Assembly: GCA_041741535.1 (NCBI GenBank)
Contig: JBGSJV010000139.1
Location: 87,250 to 151,249, forward strand
Direction of reading: 5' to 3'
Length of the DNA: 64,000 bases
Source: M30B19 sp041741535
GTDB lineage: Bacteria; Planctomycetota; Planctomycetia; Pirellulales; Pirellulaceae
Shown here: one piece after another, positions 51,264 through 59,666 of the stretch
Layout: every line of letters begins with the position of its first letter
Position numbering within the stretch: the first letter of the stretch is position 1
The notes under the pieces: generated by a model
Seen by the model: only the letters and a program-made list of their open reading frames with translations
Told to the model about the DNA's origin: nothing
Database searches by the model: none
Position numbers and translations under genes: made by a program

Positions 51264-52694
51264 CTAAAATCGCAAAGTCTGTTCGAGGTCCAACGTGGCT
51301 CGTCCTACGATCCATCGAAATGCGTCTCGAACCTGTTGCAGTCCCAGCCTATAGAAGTAGTTGGGTTGTCGCCCAAAGCTTTTTGCCCCCAACACAAAAA
51401 AACGTCCTTCGGGCGTCATGGACCAACGGGGTTCCGTAAATTGGAAATCCAAGCGATCGCCCTGATGTGCCTGCAACGGTCCCACCAACGACTGCAGGGC
51501 TTCCGACTGGGGGCAACGTGGCACGATCAACTCACGAGTTAACCCGTCGTCGACTCGATGGCCGAGAGCTATAACGACATGGTCGAATGCGAGGGTAGCT
51601 TCGACATCATCGGGTTCTTCGTAATCGTCCGGCACGGAATCCCATGCGACGTCGTGCCATTGCAATAACCCAACCTGAAAACACTTCTCTTCGGCCTGCC
51701 ATTGGATCGTCGACAAATTCGTGTTGGCGACCACCTGAAGCTTGGAAAGTGAATCCGAGCTCCCTTCCCGAGCGGAAACAAGTTCCGCGATCGAAGGACT
51801 CCGATGTCGTAATATCAAGGCATTGGCAGAATCAAACAAACGCGTCCTTGCGGGCAGCGGATCGTTGGCATGGATCGGGTAAAGTCCCGCGTGGGTGAGA
51901 CTCTGCGGAATCGCCCAAGTCAATTGTCCACGGTCGCTACTCATGCTTTTCCATTGAGTGACCGCTTGCGCCGCTTGAGGACTATCGCCGATCACCAGAA
52001 TTCTCGAATCTTCCCAATCGCTTCGGCTCGCGGCGAAATCCGGTGCGACAAAATGCAGTCGCTTGCTGAGCACCGGATCTCGCAAGCGATCCGTGCGCAG
52101 CTGTGCTTCACCTTGGGCCGGACTACCGCCAATGCCCCAAGGGAGCTGCTGATGAAAGGTTCCGCTGACATCCAGCACAAAGTCAAACGTGTCACGATGT
52201 TCGGCTCCGGTCGCATCTTGCCAAACGACCAGAAATCCATCCTGCCATCGCGATTGGAGTGCGACCGTTTGATGCTTGGAGTAGTGACAGCGACTTACGG
52301 ACAGCACGCGATGGAGAGAACGCAGCGATTTGGCGACGAGATCGGTTTCCGCCAACGGCAGCAAGTAATGACGCAGCCATTCTTCGCCCGTTTGTTCCTC
52401 CTGCAGTTCTGGGAAGACATGCTGAGGGTTCTGAGTGGTGATGGCCATTCGCCCCAAGCGTGAATGAAGGTGTTGGAACGGTGTCCACATGGGACAGTGT
52501 TGCCACTGCCGCACGTTATCCGCTACTTCACCCTGTTCAAACAGCGTGACTTCGTAGCCCAAGAACCGTCCATATAAAGTCGCTTCTAGACCAATTGGTC
52601 CGCCGCCGATAACGGCAATCGTGGCGGGGAATTCTAATGCGATAGGATGGTCGGCATGAGGATGATCGCACAGAGAAGTTTGTTCTTGGCTCAT
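51264..52694 (-). CDS. FAD-dependent oxidoreductase (flavin monooxygenase-like)
   Basis: A 476-residue flavoprotein. An FAD-binding Rossmann motif, IAVIGGGPIGLEATLYGRFL, follows an approximately 25-residue leader. A second nucleotide-binding region, RILVIGDSPQAAQAVTQW, may bind NADPH though GDSPQAA departs from GxGxxA/G. The late LAFDHVVIALGHRVDD resembles the ATG motif. PMWTPFQHLHSRLG and YFYRLGLQQVRDAFRWIVG are further features. The substrate is unknown. It overlaps the GDPD gene by 4 bases (ATGA) and is the last gene of that pair. Confidence 0.82.
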   Translation of the reverse strand: MSQEQTSLCDHPHADHPIALEFPATIAVIGGGPIGLEATLYGRFLGYEVTLFEQGEVADNVRQWQHCPMWTPFQHLHSRLGRMAITTQNPQHVFPELQEEQTGEEWLRHYLLPLAETDLVAKSLRSLHRVLSVSRCHYSKHQTVALQSRWQDGFLVVWQDATGAEHRDTFDFVLDVSGTFHQQLPWGIGGSPAQGEAQLRTDRLRDPVLSKRLHFVAPDFAASRSDWEDSRILVIGDSPQAAQAVTQWKSMSSDRGQLTWAIPQSLTHAGLYPIHANDPLPARTRLFDSANALILRHRSPSIAELVSAREGSSDSLSKLQVVANTNLSTIQWQAEEKCFQVGLLQWHDVAWDSVPDDYEEPDDVEATLAFDHVVIALGHRVDDGLTRELIVPRCPQSEALQSLVGPLQAHQGDRLDFQFTEPRWSMTPEGRFFVLGAKSFGRQPNYFYRLGLQQVRDAFRWIVGRATLDLEQTLRF

Positions 52695-53626
52695 CGACTC
52701 TCGCTGGCTGAATCAGGGGAAAGTTGTTGTCGAATCGATTGGGGTACGTTGGTGGTGATCGAATCAACTCCCAACGCGGCAAAACGTTGGGCCACGGCAG
52801 GGTCGTCAATCGTCCAGACATGAAACTGATATCCCGCTGCACGAATTTGATCCACAAAGTGTTGATCGATGTGTTCCGCTGCTTGACAGTCCAGGCCATC
52901 CGCGTCGATCGTTTGCAAAGTCGACAAGATCTCCTCAATCGACGGATGGACCTCTCCCGTCTGTTCGTCGGACTTGAACCCCGTTAGCCAGAATGCCTTG
53001 ACATCGGGCAGTTCTCGTTTGCTCGTGGCGATCACTTCGGCATCAAAAGCAATGATGACAAGTTGCTCCGGGGCAAGTTTCTCGAAGGCTGGATCAGAAG
53101 TCAGCTGCTGCTTAAGAACTGGAACCAAACGAGCCGTATCTTTCACCTCCAGAAAAAACTTTTTCCCGACCGGAATGGTCTCAACCACTTCGGCTAAAGT
53201 GGGGATCCGTTCGTCGGCAAAATCCCGATGTTTCCATCGTCCGACATCCAACGTTCGTAGTTCTGCCGATGATTTTTTTCGGACGTCCCCAGCCACACCT
53301 GCCGTCCGTTGGGTATCTGAATCGTGAATGGCGACAATCTGTTTGTCGCTGGTCAAGAAGAAGTCGCCTTCGATGGCATCCGCATTTTGCTCCCATCCCA
53401 AGCGAAACGCAGCCAGCGTGTTCTCGGGGGCATCGGCACTCGCACCACGATGGGCCACAATCATCGGCAGCTTCATGACGGAACCGTTGGAGTTGTCGGT
53501 AGGTTGGGAGCTTGGGGAGTCGGATTTTTGAGCCAACGGAATTTGGGCGGATGAACATGGGGCGGATGCCACGAAAAATATGGCTGGAATCAGCACGTTC
53601 AACCAGCCGTGATTCGGATGTCTCAT
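52691..53626 (-). CDS. Exported glycerophosphodiester phosphodiesterase
   Basis: GDPD-family TIM barrel enzyme that cuts glycerophosphodiesters to glycerol-3-phosphate and an alcohol. Evidence: IVAHRGASADAPENTLAAF (catalytic HRG and PENT), DAIEGDFFLTSD (metal EGD), IVAIHDSDTQRTAGV (catalytic HD), FFLEVKD and the late VHVWTIDD-type segment FHVWTIDDPAVAQRF with GVDSITTNVP. The start at 53626 gives a clean signal peptide (MRHPNHGWLNVLIPAIFFVA, cut near CSSAQ); a GTG at 53647 that overlaps the upstream gene is the alternative. The mature enzyme is periplasmic or secreted, probably for lipid head-group scavenging. Confidence 0.9.
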   Translation of the reverse strand: MRHPNHGWLNVLIPAIFFVASAPCSSAQIPLAQKSDSPSSQPTDNSNGSVMKLPMIVAHRGASADAPENTLAAFRLGWEQNADAIEGDFFLTSDKQIVAIHDSDTQRTAGVAGDVRKKSSAELRTLDVGRWKHRDFADERIPTLAEVVETIPVGKKFFLEVKDTARLVPVLKQQLTSDPAFEKLAPEQLVIIAFDAEVIATSKRELPDVKAFWLTGFKSDEQTGEVHPSIEEILSTLQTIDADGLDCQAAEHIDQHFVDQIRAAGYQFHVWTIDDPAVAQRFAALGVDSITTNVPQSIRQQLSPDSASESR

Positions 53627-53636
53627 AAGTAGGTTT

Positions 53637-54392
53637 TCATTTACCACGGTCAGGGTTCTCCGGGCGTTTGAAGATTAGCCCCAAAAGCAAGATCCCCAAG
53701 ACGAAGCCGATCGAACAAACGGTCAAGAAGGGCACCGGGGCCGAATGATCTTCGAGACCGATTGGCAAATTCATTCCAAAGACCGCGGCCATCGTCGCCA
53801 ACGGAAAGAAAAACGCGACCAACAGATTCAAGCGATGCGCCGATAGTGCCAATGCCTGAGCGTGGCGAGATTGAGCTTCGGCATGTCGCGTTTGCGCGAG
53901 TTCCGCCCCGGCTGTCGTCGCATCGAACAACAGATCCGCAGCGCGCGATATTTCGTACGCGTGATCACGGAAGTTGATCAGCTCGCGCACCTGAGGCAGG
54001 CCCTTGCGAGCATCGTCCAAAGTCGCGTAAAGGTTGGCCGCCATTCGCTTCAATGGCAGCATCTCCTCGATCAACGACATGTATTCATTGGCCGTCTTCG
54101 CTTGATCCTCTTGGACTTCCAAGGCTTCCAGCAATCGATCAAATCGTTCCAGATGTTTGCTCAGTGCCGCCAATCCGCTACCGTCAGCGGTCGAATGCCA
54201 CGACCCATCCGGTTTGCGATAAAACAAATGCGGTTCGCGTTGTTTCGAGTTCCGCTGCGGTGGCTGATGCAAGATCAAAAGGAGATGCCCATTGTCGATC
54301 ATCGCCCGCTGACGCCCCGGCCGATCACCGACCCGTCCATGAAAATACGCGGGGATATCCCAGACGGTTGGCAGTAGCTTGGAACGCGTCAT
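53637..54392 (-). CDS. CorA-family divalent cation transporter
   Basis: A 251-residue CorA-like protein (Mg2+/Co2+ or Zn2+ channel). The C-terminus has two membrane helices joined by the signature FGMNLP loop: LLVAFFFPLATMAAVFGMNL, then FLTVCSIGFVLGILLLGLIF. The N-terminal cytoplasmic funnel with a long helix (ALEVQEDQAKTANEYMSLIE) precedes. The frame is open to 54560, but ATG 54392 has CAGGAG about 9 bases upstream and the preceding residues are atypical. It is shorter than E. coli CorA (316). It ends overlapping the possible GTG start of the GDPD gene. Confidence 0.87.
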   Translation of the reverse strand: MTRSKLLPTVWDIPAYFHGRVGDRPGRQRAMIDNGHLLLILHQPPQRNSKQREPHLFYRKPDGSWHSTADGSGLAALSKHLERFDRLLEALEVQEDQAKTANEYMSLIEEMLPLKRMAANLYATLDDARKGLPQVRELINFRDHAYEISRAADLLFDATTAGAELAQTRHAEAQSRHAQALALSAHRLNLLVAFFFPLATMAAVFGMNLPIGLEDHSAPVPFLTVCSIGFVLGILLLGLIFKRPENPDRGK

Positions 54393-54540
54393 TGCGATTG
54401 ACTCCTGGTTGTGGATTTGGAGCCAATATTCTAATGCCGGCAAGATTCGCTGCCTGCCCCCGGCCCGATAAACCATTAAGGTTTCGTTAGCGGAGTTGCG
54501 GGCTGGGGCGACATCCGCGCCCCGAAAACCGCCGAGCGAC

Positions 54541-56283
54541 TTAATTTCGTTGGTCAGCAAACCACCGCGAGTTTCGCAGCTTCACGGGCGATTGACCAAC
54601 TCCAATATCGACCGGTTGCAATGTCGAACGAAGATCCTCGGCCCCCGTTTTTAACGCGGACGGGAACGTTTCCGACATGCGAGTGGTCATTGTCGACTTG
54701 ATTTGATCCCAAGTCGCGTTGAGCTCAACGCCGCCACTGATCGCGACGATCACTTGTCGTTGTGCTTGCCCGCCGCCCGCGACGCGGTTGATGGGTAGCG
54801 TGCGATGATTGACGACCAATTCCACTTCTCGGATTTCGGGATATCGTTGCATCGCGTAGGAGGATTGACCCGTCCGATGTCCAACCAAAAATTGAGGTTG
54901 CCATCCGACTTGACTCGGCAATTTTTGACCATGAATCAATTGGGCAACAATCGCCAATTGGAAGAGGTTTTCCAGCTGACCATAAACCGGGAACAACCGA
55001 CGCGTCTGGGGAAGTTGGCGATTGAAGTCCGCGACAAACGACTCTGCGGCTAATGAACGCGGCGGGGCGGCTTGGCCAGCCTGACGTCCCGCGACAAACT
55101 TTGCCTCCGTTTTCAACTCCATGACGGGCCCCTGGATCGTGTACAGTTGGCCGTCTTCACTTTGTTGAATCGACGGTTGCGCCAAAGTAAACCACCAACG
55201 AATAATCTCACTCGGCGGATCATCGACTTTGCAGCGATCCAAGAAACTGGGCAACTGTGGTCCTCCGTTGACCGTCCCCATAGCCAACAATTTGATGTGG
55301 TAATCGGCAGTCAACAAGACATTCGCCGCGTGGGACCAAGCCGGTACCCCAAACACAACCGTGTCTTGTGGGCCAACCGCTGTAAGGAATCGTGAACGCA
55401 CTTGAGGAACGGTCAAATTCCATTTGCCGGCCAGTTCGGCGGCCTTTTCAAACTGCCCCGGCCGAGGATCAATCGAACAACCCAACACACCGCGACCGTG
55501 CACGACATTTCGCAAACAAGCGATCAAGTCATCCAAATGCAGGACGGGCCTGCCCGTACCCACATGGACGGCAACTCCTTGATCGTTGGTTTCCCATGCA
55601 CCGGCCGGACCGACCAAGAATAAATCGCCAGCCGCCGCATCCACGGCGACTCCCTGAATCTCGTACATGCCACCCAAGTATCGCAACGAATCAGGAATCG
55701 GCCGACCTTCGGCCGCCAAGGCACTCAACTGGGCTTCCAACTTCGGCAAAGAAATAAAACGAAGCTCGGCGTTTTCGACCAACTTCAACGCCGAACTCTC
55801 GCCCGCCAACAAGGTGTTTGACTTCTGTTTCGCTGGGCCCGCAAAACGCAATTGCCCTGCGACATCAATCAATACGCCATTCTGGAAGGTACTGATCGTA
55901 CCGAGGCCGCCGTTTTCTTCCCAAGAATCCGGCTCGATGACCGTTTGAATCAATTCAATCAAAGAATCAAAATCCGCCTGCACCATACCGCCAGCGGCCC
56001 CGGCCCCCAATCCGTTTTCCGTCCGATCATTTCCCGAACCAGACACCGCTCCATAGCGATCCGCTTGCCAGCGATGGGCCAACACTTCGTCAGATTTCGC
56101 CGATGCGGACAAAGCTAACGTGTACTCGCCAGCAGCCATCTGGCGGGCCAATGCGCCCGGATCAGAACCAACCAACTCCTGGGCCTGAACAACTGCCGAA
56201 CAACCCATGACGCTGAGCACAACAATGGCTACAAACGCCCATCCAGAAAACCCATACACCGACGGAGAAAAGATGCGATTCAT
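54541..56283 (-). CDS. Hypothetical exported protein (580 aa), possibly DUF1598-like
   Basis: Not firmly recognised. A signal-anchor (GWAFVAIVVLSVMGCSAVVQA) is followed by a large protein with GMVQADFDSLIELIQTVIEP, STFQNGVLIDVAGQLR, SLRYLGGMYEIQGVAVDAAAGDLFLVGPAGAW and GRPVLHLDDLIACLRNV, the last part a beta-rich domain. Several segments (DFDSLIxLI, LRYLGGMxRIQxV, DLVLAGPAExW) recall the DUF1598 family that I associate with planctomycetes. I cannot verify this. The CorA-like gene follows downstream; its longer open frame overlaps this gene's end by 20 bases. Confidence 0.72.
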   Translation of the reverse strand: MNRIFSPSVYGFSGWAFVAIVVLSVMGCSAVVQAQELVGSDPGALARQMAAGEYTLALSASAKSDEVLAHRWQADRYGAVSGSGNDRTENGLGAGAAGGMVQADFDSLIELIQTVIEPDSWEENGGLGTISTFQNGVLIDVAGQLRFAGPAKQKSNTLLAGESSALKLVENAELRFISLPKLEAQLSALAAEGRPIPDSLRYLGGMYEIQGVAVDAAAGDLFLVGPAGAWETNDQGVAVHVGTGRPVLHLDDLIACLRNVVHGRGVLGCSIDPRPGQFEKAAELAGKWNLTVPQVRSRFLTAVGPQDTVVFGVPAWSHAANVLLTADYHIKLLAMGTVNGGPQLPSFLDRCKVDDPPSEIIRWWFTLAQPSIQQSEDGQLYTIQGPVMELKTEAKFVAGRQAGQAAPPRSLAAESFVADFNRQLPQTRRLFPVYGQLENLFQLAIVAQLIHGQKLPSQVGWQPQFLVGHRTGQSSYAMQRYPEIREVELVVNHRTLPINRVAGGGQAQRQVIVAISGGVELNATWDQIKSTMTTRMSETFPSALKTGAEDLRSTLQPVDIGVGQSPVKLRNSRWFADQRN

Positions 56284-56380
56284 AAGAATTGTCGCCGCTG
56301 AGAAAAAGCCAGTGGCCCCTGGCTCGCCAATATGGTGGCAGCTCCGACTCCATAAGTCAAGAGATCAGCCGCATTTGATC

Positions 56381-56911
56381 CTAATACGTCAGCAAGCTAA
56401 AGCATTGATGCGGCTCCAGCTTCTTGCGCCCGCCCAAGTCCACCAATTCAATGATGAAGGCGCACTCGACAACCTTGCCCCCGGCCTTCTCGACCATCGT
56501 GCAACAAGCATTCACCGTACCTCCAGTCGCCAACAAGTCATCGACGACCAGAACGCGATTCCCAGCCGAAATCGCATCGATATGCATCTCTAACGTGTCT
56601 GTGCCATATTCCAAATCGTACTCGTGACGCATGCTCTCGTAGGGTAACTTTCCGGGCTTGCGGATCGGAACAAACGGCAGTCCCATCCGAATCGCCATCG
56701 GTGCGCCAAAGATAAACCCACGCGCTTCGGCCGCCACAATCGTATCAATGCACATGCCCGCATAGCGACTGCACAAAAGGTCGATCGACTTATGGAAGGC
56801 GTCGGGATTCGACAACAATGGGGTGATATCGCGAAACAAGATGCCCGGTTTCGGAAAGTCGGGTATCGCGCGGATAAAATCGCGTAGGTCAGCATTCATT
56901 TCGCGGGTCAT
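56381..56911 (-). CDS. apt: Adenine phosphoribosyltransferase
   Basis: Purine salvage enzyme making AMP from adenine and PRPP. Family motifs: IRAIPDFPKPGILFRDITPL, AAEARGFIFGAPMA, PFVPIRKPGKLPYES and the PRPP loop VLVVDDLLATGGTVNA. From ATG 56911 it has 176 residues, typical for the family; starts at 56962 and 56899 are also in frame. It follows the BFN-domain gene on the same strand, whose stop lies about 50 bases upstream of this start. Confidence 0.95.
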   Translation of the reverse strand: MTREMNADLRDFIRAIPDFPKPGILFRDITPLLSNPDAFHKSIDLLCSRYAGMCIDTIVAAEARGFIFGAPMAIRMGLPFVPIRKPGKLPYESMRHEYDLEYGTDTLEMHIDAISAGNRVLVVDDLLATGGTVNACCTMVEKAGGKVVECAFIIELVDLGGRKKLEPHQCFSLLTY

Positions 56912-56962
56912 TTTTTTCTCGAATTCCAAAGGGATGTGGGTTGGACATTGCCGACACTGCAA

Positions 56963-57370
56963 CTACGTTTCAATTGCGGTTTCAATGACTTCTTCATTGA
57001 CAAAAATCGGCAAGAACGGATCACAAGTCACCGCAACGGCAATGGCGTCCGACGGTCTCGAGTCAATCTCTTGTAGTTGACCATTTTGCATCACGCAGAT
57101 CGACGCCAAATAGGTGCCGTCGCGAACCGTGTGAATGCGAATGTGCCGCAATTCGCCACCCAGTTGCTCGATGACGTTCACCAACAGGTCATGCGTTAAC
57201 GGCCGTTGTGGGGGCCCCGGCTTCCGGACCCGACGGTCGATACTGGTGGCCTCGAATACCCCAATGACGATCGGAAACTCGCGTTCGCCGTCTTTTTCTC
57301 GCAAATAAACGATCTGGTGATCGTGAAGCTCGCTGATGATGATTCGACTCAGCGTCATTTCAACTTGCAT
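56963..57370 (-). CDS. BFN-domain (DUF151) bifunctional nuclease-like protein
   Basis: A 135-residue protein from ATG 57370, with GGAAG 7 bases upstream. DUF151/BFN features: LREKDGEREFPIVIGVFEAT, RPLTHDLLVNVIEQLGGELR and SRPSDAIAVAVTCDPFLPIFV. The family is known from a plant bifunctional nuclease and is common as a stand-alone gene in bacteria; the biochemical role there is uncertain. It precedes apt on the same strand. Confidence 0.9.
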   Translation of the reverse strand: MQVEMTLSRIIISELHDHQIVYLREKDGEREFPIVIGVFEATSIDRRVRKPGPPQRPLTHDLLVNVIEQLGGELRHIRIHTVRDGTYLASICVMQNGQLQEIDSRPSDAIAVAVTCDPFLPIFVNEEVIETAIET

Positions 57371-57436
57371 CAGTCGCTTCCATTCACCGTTCACCACTAA
57401 TGGGCCCCGCTCCCAATTATAGTGATGAACCCCCAA

Positions 57437-57640
57437 CTTGTAAGGGACATGACCTCTGCCCCTGGCCCTCGGTGCCTTGGGTCGCTACGCTCGCTACAAG
57501 ATCGGGTCACTGCTCGCGAGAGCATCGTGAGGTATGGAGATGGACACCAAGCTCTGGCGAGCGTAGCAACGAGGGAACTCAGAACGCGGATTTTCCTAGA
57601 TTGACGACGCGATGGCGAGCGTCCCTACAAGGCAACACAA
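57437..57640. repeat. REP-like repeat cluster, second locus
   Basis: Two arms, CCAAGCTCTGGCGAGCGTAG (57547-57566) and CGCGATGGCGAGCGTCCCTAC core (57608-57628), match in reverse complement the arm GTAGCGACGCTCGCCAGAGC at 6980. A related GGTCGCTACGCTCGCTAC occurs at 57480-57497. The stretch lies between the BFN gene's upstream side and the anti-sigma gene's end and holds no convincing gene. Confidence 0.6.
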
Positions 57641-57660
57641 AATAATTGCTTTGCCAACGC

Positions 57661-58752
57661 CTAGTTCTGATAGAAGTGCGGCGAAAGCCATGCCGACACG
57701 TTCGAGGCCCCAATCACGGAATCGTGAACGTCCGCTCCCGCGGCAACCAAGCCGTTGCGGTTGAGGAAGATAGATTCTTTGCCAAAGCCAATGGAGGCCG
57801 AAGCGGAATGTCGAACACTCCCGTCCTCAAACAAAATATTCAGCCCTTGGCCATCATGATTGGCGCTGTTGCGATTGGCCAACGAAGGACTGGGAGCGTC
57901 CGCCATCATCACTCGGAATGATCGACCCAGGTTCATTGGACCCACGTACTGATCTTGTTCGTAATGCCCAAGCGAATAGCCGTACGAACCACCCATCTGC
58001 GACTGCAATTCCGCTAGTTGTTGATTATTTTCGCGGAAAGCTTCTTCCAATACCGCCAAACTAGGCGTCTCTTGCACTTTATACAGCCCGTTTTGCACCG
58101 CAGAACCACAATAAAATACGCGGTCCTCTTCGATAAATCCGCCCGCTTTCAAGACAGGGGCGTAAGCACCCGCGACGTTGAGTGGGCCAGTCCTCGCGAT
58201 CGGCACAAATCGATTGTCATGAGCTTCGGCATAATTGAACAAGGCCATCCCAACGCGGCGCAGGTTGTCTTGGCAAGCGGCCAAGCGCATCTGATTGCAA
58301 CTGGCCAAAATCGCTGGTGACAAAATCCCGGCTGCCAACATCACGACCGCCGAAACCACGATGAAATCTTGGAACTGCCACGAGCGACGATCCGAAAACT
58401 CTCCGCTCACCGGCGACATGACCGCAACCCGAGCCTCGCCCCCCAAGCCTCGCGGTGGTTCGACAACGGTGCTTACTTCACCGAACCCCGCGACCGACGG
58501 AACGTGACGAGATTCCCGAGCGACAAACTCACAGGCTCGCCGAGCCAACCCTGCCGGGAAATCTGCCCCAGACGCACCCGACAAAGACTCCACTTCTTCT
58601 AGCCGAGCCAACGGAGCAAGCCGCTCACGCAACCGAGCCAACTCGTATTGAACTTCCGGATACTCCGAGACTGCACGATCCACGCGACGATGTTCGTCCG
58701 CTTCCAATGCGCCCAATAAGTAACCCAGCAAGTCTTCGGCAGTTGGCTTCAT
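57661..58752 (-). CDS. Membrane anti-sigma factor with DUF1559-like periplasmic domain
   Basis: A 363-residue protein encoded 28 bases after its ECF sigma gene. The N-terminus (EDLLGYLLGALEADEHRRVD) has the short helical look of an anti-sigma domain, although the usual HxxxCxxC is absent. One membrane segment (DFIVVSAVVMLAAGILSPAI) lies near residue 140. The periplasmic part opens with MRLAACQDNLRRVGMALFNY and ends in HDGQGLNILFEDGSVRHSAS, matching the DUF1559 pilin-like family (NLKQ...ALxxYHD, HxxGxNxxFxDGSV). The arrangement suggests a membrane sensor that holds the sigma factor; the signal is unknown. Confidence 0.8.
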   Translation of the reverse strand: MKPTAEDLLGYLLGALEADEHRRVDRAVSEYPEVQYELARLRERLAPLARLEEVESLSGASGADFPAGLARRACEFVARESRHVPSVAGFGEVSTVVEPPRGLGGEARVAVMSPVSGEFSDRRSWQFQDFIVVSAVVMLAAGILSPAILASCNQMRLAACQDNLRRVGMALFNYAEAHDNRFVPIARTGPLNVAGAYAPVLKAGGFIEEDRVFYCGSAVQNGLYKVQETPSLAVLEEAFRENNQQLAELQSQMGGSYGYSLGHYEQDQYVGPMNLGRSFRVMMADAPSPSLANRNSANHDGQGLNILFEDGSVRHSASASIGFGKESIFLNRNGLVAAGADVHDSVIGASNVSAWLSPHFYQN

Positions 58753-58780
58753 AGATTAGTTTTCCAGACATCCCATTGTT

Positions 58781-59434
58781 TTAACTGCCCGACTCATCCA
58801 CTCGCGCCCACGCTTCGGCCAATTTACTGACCGCCAAACTCAGCCGACTCTTCACGGTTCCAACCGGAACCTCCAATACCGAGGCAGCATCCTTGTAACT
58901 CATCCCTTGGAAGTAAACCAACTGGATAATCGAGTACAAATTCTCCGGTAACTGCTCCAAGCTCTGCCGAACGGCCACCAATCGTTCGGCTTCGTCCAAC
59001 CGAGCACCCGGAGATGGCTCGGTGGATTCCAACAGCCCCATGATCTCCGCAATCTGCTCGTCCATCCCAACAGGAGGCGAATCCAGGCTTACCGTGCGAT
59101 GCGGCTTCTGCCGGCGACGAGCATCCACGGCCTGTCGCGTCGCAATCGCATAAAGCCAGGCCTTAAAACGACGAGTCGGATCGAAGGTCTCGCATTTCAA
59201 ATGCACCTGAAGGAAAGTGCCTTGAAACGCATCCTGAGCCAATTCCCGATCGCCAATGTATCGGCGCAAATAGCTGTACAACTCTCGTTCGTAGCGATAG
59301 ACCAACTGCGCGAACGACTCCCGGTCGCCCGTTTGGCGATACGCCAGCAGTAGTTGCTCGTCGGTCACCGGCATTTCCTTGGAACGTAGTTGACGACCTT
59401 GTTGGTAGAACAGATCGACGACGGTGGCTTCCAT
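58781..59434 (-). CDS. ECF-family RNA polymerase sigma factor
   Basis: A 217-residue two-domain sigma factor. Region 2 contains LVYRYERELYSYLRRYIGDR, ELAQDAFQGTFLQVH and FKAWLYAIATRQAVDARRR. Region 4 contains LEQLPENLYSIIQLVYFQGM and SYKDAASVLEVPVGTVKSRL (helix-turn-helix). The first Met at 59434 is taken; a start at 59374 (MPVTDEQLLLAYRQTGD) is the usual family beginning and is possible. It is co-transcribed with the anti-sigma gene downstream. Its start overlaps in antiparallel with the upstream open frame of the permease, whose true start is 59667. Confidence 0.93.
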   Translation of the reverse strand: MEATVVDLFYQQGRQLRSKEMPVTDEQLLLAYRQTGDRESFAQLVYRYERELYSYLRRYIGDRELAQDAFQGTFLQVHLKCETFDPTRRFKAWLYAIATRQAVDARRRQKPHRTVSLDSPPVGMDEQIAEIMGLLESTEPSPGARLDEAERLVAVRQSLEQLPENLYSIIQLVYFQGMSYKDAASVLEVPVGTVKSRLSLAVSKLAEAWARVDESGS

Positions 59435-59666
59435 AACTTTCTACGTACGGTTTTCAGCTTCGGTTCGCGATAATCCGTCGATTCAGTGCAAATCGAGGTT
59501 TTTTCGCCGGTCGTTTGCTTTTCCGTCCGTCTCCTTCATTGTAAAGTGGTGCCAGACGGGAAGCGAGTCGGATTTGGTGAAAAACGTGGCTTTCACTCGA
59601 ATTTTCGCTCATCCCGTCGATACTCTCGAACCGAAGTCGCAAACGGCGTGCCGAAGGTCAAAACGA

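Noticed and set aside
59424..59666. Upstream extension of the permease frame
   Set aside because: It overlaps the sigma factor start in antiparallel and is Ser/Arg/Phe-rich without a membrane or signal pattern; ATG 59667 begins the recognisable protein.
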